The translations under genes and the position numbers were made by a program. Positions 21,285 to 22,346 of a stretch of 22,346 nucleotides of DNA are shown piece by piece. The stretch is taken from positions 1 through 22,346 of IMG/VR virus record IMGVR_UViG_3300048091_000036; one strand, written 5' to 3'. The notes beneath the pieces are model-generated. The model saw only the letters and a list, made by a program, of their open reading frames with translations, was not told the DNA's origin and ran no database searches. Source of the stretch: a virus. Position 1 is the stretch's first letter. Each line of letters begins with the position of its first letter.

Positions 21285-22019
21285 ATGCTCGGGATTACCT
21301 CTCCAGAAACCCCACAGGTAACGCAGCCGCCTCCGTCGAACGCTAGCTATCCTTCGCAGGAAGACGCGCTCGATGCGATCAAGAACGGCTATGGCTACGG
21401 CACGGGACACGAACCGTACATCGAAGGCAAACGCGCTGAGATCTACAAGGACGCGACAACCGGCAGCTTGTCTGACGCGATTGCCGCACCTTCGAAGAAC
21501 ACCGACCTGACCAAGCTCTCCAACATCGGTGAGCTTGACAAGGTGAAGACGCTCTTCGCTCAAGGTGCGCTCGCTGCCAACCGCAGCCCCATCGCTACGC
21601 TTGGCTTCGAACCGGCCAAGGCCGCGCTTCAGACCAAGCTGGGCAAGGCCAACGTGGCCGGAGCCTTCTCCAAGGATCAGGATCGTATCTTCGTCAACGT
21701 AGACGGCGATAGAGAAGAAGCACCCAGCACGATTGTTCACGAGAGTATCCATCGTGGTCTCGAGGAGCTTCGCAAGAAATCCCCTGAAGCTCGCGAGCTG
21801 ATGCGGGATCTGCCTAGAGAAGAACTGCTCGTCCGTTACATCATGGCAAAGACCATGGGTGACCCGGAGCATGGCACTGGTGACGTTGCTGACCAGCAGC
21901 GGAAGAGTGCGCTCTACGAGTGGGACAACAACTCCTTCATCTACAACAAAGCGTTCAAGCGGCTCGAAACGATTGCCGCCGAACTGCACAAGGATCGCCG
22001 CCCCGGCGGTCCTCGCTAA
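21285..22019 (+). CDS. Putative structural-block metallopeptidase-like protein (HExxH)
   Basis: A 244-residue protein. The N-terminus is Pro/Gln-rich and disordered-looking (PETPQVTQPPPSNASYPSQE). The middle reads RIFVNVDGDREEAPSTIVHE then SIHRGLEELRKK; HESIH at 152-156 is an HExxH zinc motif on a helix, and LPREELLVRYIM at about 176-187 offers E179 or E180 as the third ligand. This order of beta strand, HExxH helix and Glu helix is that of small zincins. It lies between two internal virion proteins, so it is probably packaged or acts in assembly. Ribosome binding is unclear: AGGAG is about 15 bases before the ATG. No T7 counterpart known to me. Confidence 0.72.
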   Translation: MLGITSPETPQVTQPPPSNASYPSQEDALDAIKNGYGYGTGHEPYIEGKRAEIYKDATTGSLSDAIAAPSKNTDLTKLSNIGELDKVKTLFAQGALAANRSPIATLGFEPAKAALQTKLGKANVAGAFSKDQDRIFVNVDGDREEAPSTIVHESIHRGLEELRKKSPEARELMRDLPREELLVRYIMAKTMGDPEHGTGDVADQQRKSALYEWDNNSFIYNKAFKRLETIAAELHKDRRPGGPR

Positions 22020-22028
22020 CCACAACTC

Positions 22029-22057
22029 GCCCTCGGCATTCACTTGCCGGGGGCTTT
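22029..22057 (+). terminator. Intrinsic terminator within the ejection-protein block
   Basis: GCCCTCGGCA (22029-22038) pairs with TGCCGGGGGC (22045-22054), ten pairs with one T-G, around loop TTCACT, and is followed by TTTCCCTTTC. The T-tract is interrupted but the stem is strong. It is placed just after the HExxH gene and before the last, truncated gene, so it would lower or separate expression of that long gene. Confidence 0.75.
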
Positions 22058-22082
22058 CCCTTTCACTCACAAGGTATCAACA

Positions 22083-22346
22083 TTGCCAGTCACGATCTTG
22101 TATCAGGGCAACCCCCTGACGTTCCCCAATCTTGATAGCCCAGATGAGGCTTACAAGCAGATGGGTGAACCTTCCCCGTCTGCCGCGCCGGTCAGTCAGA
22201 GCGCAGCTCCTACCTCGCAGAAACTCACCCCGATCAACGCCCCCAACGGCATCGATCCCTCCCTACTCGCAACCAACAAAGACTGGCTCGCTGCCAGCCG
22301 CACGCTCTACAACGCCACCCAAGGCCACGACTGGGACAAGACGAAG
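22083..22346 (+). CDS. N-terminus of a large protein, probably gp16-like internal virion protein (cut by window edge)
   Basis: An open frame of 88 codons running off the right edge, starting at TTG with CAAGGT about eight bases upstream; TTG starts are also used for the polymerase and scaffold. It reads PVTILYQGNPLTFPNLDSPD, then EAYKQMGEPSPSAAPVSQSA, a Pro/Ser linker, and SLLATNKDWLAASRTLYNAT then QGHDWD. The last part looks like the start of a folded domain. By gene order it should be the largest ejection protein (T7 gp16, 1318 residues), but no diagnostic domain is visible. An upstream intrinsic terminator separates it from the previous gene. Confidence 0.7.
   Translation, partial: MPVTILYQGNPLTFPNLDSPDEAYKQMGEPSPSAAPVSQSAAPTSQKLTPINAPNGIDPSLLATNKDWLAASRTLYNATQGHDWDKTK

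Noticed and set aside
1-22346. CRISPR arrays, insertion sequences, integrase, long direct repeats
   Set aside because: None seen on reading either strand; repeats are limited to the short leader and intergenic motifs described.

Overview
The window is part of the genome of a T7-like podovirus (the former Autographiviridae, order Autographivirales) that infects a Gram-negative, probably GC-rich, bacterium. Every convincing gene is on the + strand. The order of recognisable proteins follows the T7 map: primase-helicase (gp4), family A DNA polymerase (gp5), 5'-3' exonuclease (gp6), a gp7.3-like small protein, portal (gp8), scaffold (gp9), major capsid (gp10), tail tubular proteins A and B (gp11, gp12), internal core proteins A and B (gp13, gp14), and a long internal virion protein carrying cell-wall-degrading domains. 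I see no RNA polymerase, terminase, tail fibre, holin/endolysin or integrase gene; they would lie outside the window. The host genus cannot be fixed from the sequence. The lipoprotein and T7-type tail point to a Gram-negative host, and the base composition would suit an alphaproteobacterium, but that is inference.

Layout. 1-1372: the end of an unknown gene, a small lipoprotein, a small exported protein and a two-module protein of unknown function; the latter two genes share a repeated leader. 1373-1648: a noncoding stretch with several perfect hairpins, then a complete tRNA-Asn(GUU). 1661-3749: a small proline-rich protein, the primase-helicase and a DUF3850/ASCH-like protein. 3810-5668: small accessory genes in overlapping order: a winged-helix protein, a Cys-rich protein, a one-span membrane protein, a DUF7352-like protein, a probable Fe(II)/2-oxoglutarate oxygenase and a small helical protein. 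5679-8377: DNA polymerase, a small basic protein and the exonuclease. 8356-9800: a densely overlapping run of small genes, including a DUF3310 protein, a minimal HTH protein and an HExxH protein. 9803-22346: the structural block.

How the genes work together. Replication uses the primase-helicase, a compact DNA polymerase that seems to lack the thioredoxin-binding insert of T7 gp5, and the flap/5' exonuclease. The head is built from portal, scaffold and capsid. A strong intrinsic terminator directly follows the capsid gene, in the position of T7 T-phi, which would set capsid mRNA above tail mRNA. The tail is closed by the gp11- and gp12-like proteins. The internal core proteins are expected to be ejected to breach the envelope; the 1098-residue one combines a lytic-transglycosylase-like domain with an M15-type peptidase domain. 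A second HExxH protein follows it. A second intrinsic terminator precedes the truncated last gene, probably the gp16-like ejection protein.

The most unusual elements are the hairpin-rich noncoding stretch next to a tRNA-Asn with a mismatched acceptor stem, repeated intergenic motifs that could be phage-specific promoters or processing sites, the predicted 2OG oxygenase, the shortened polymerase and the two HExxH proteins.
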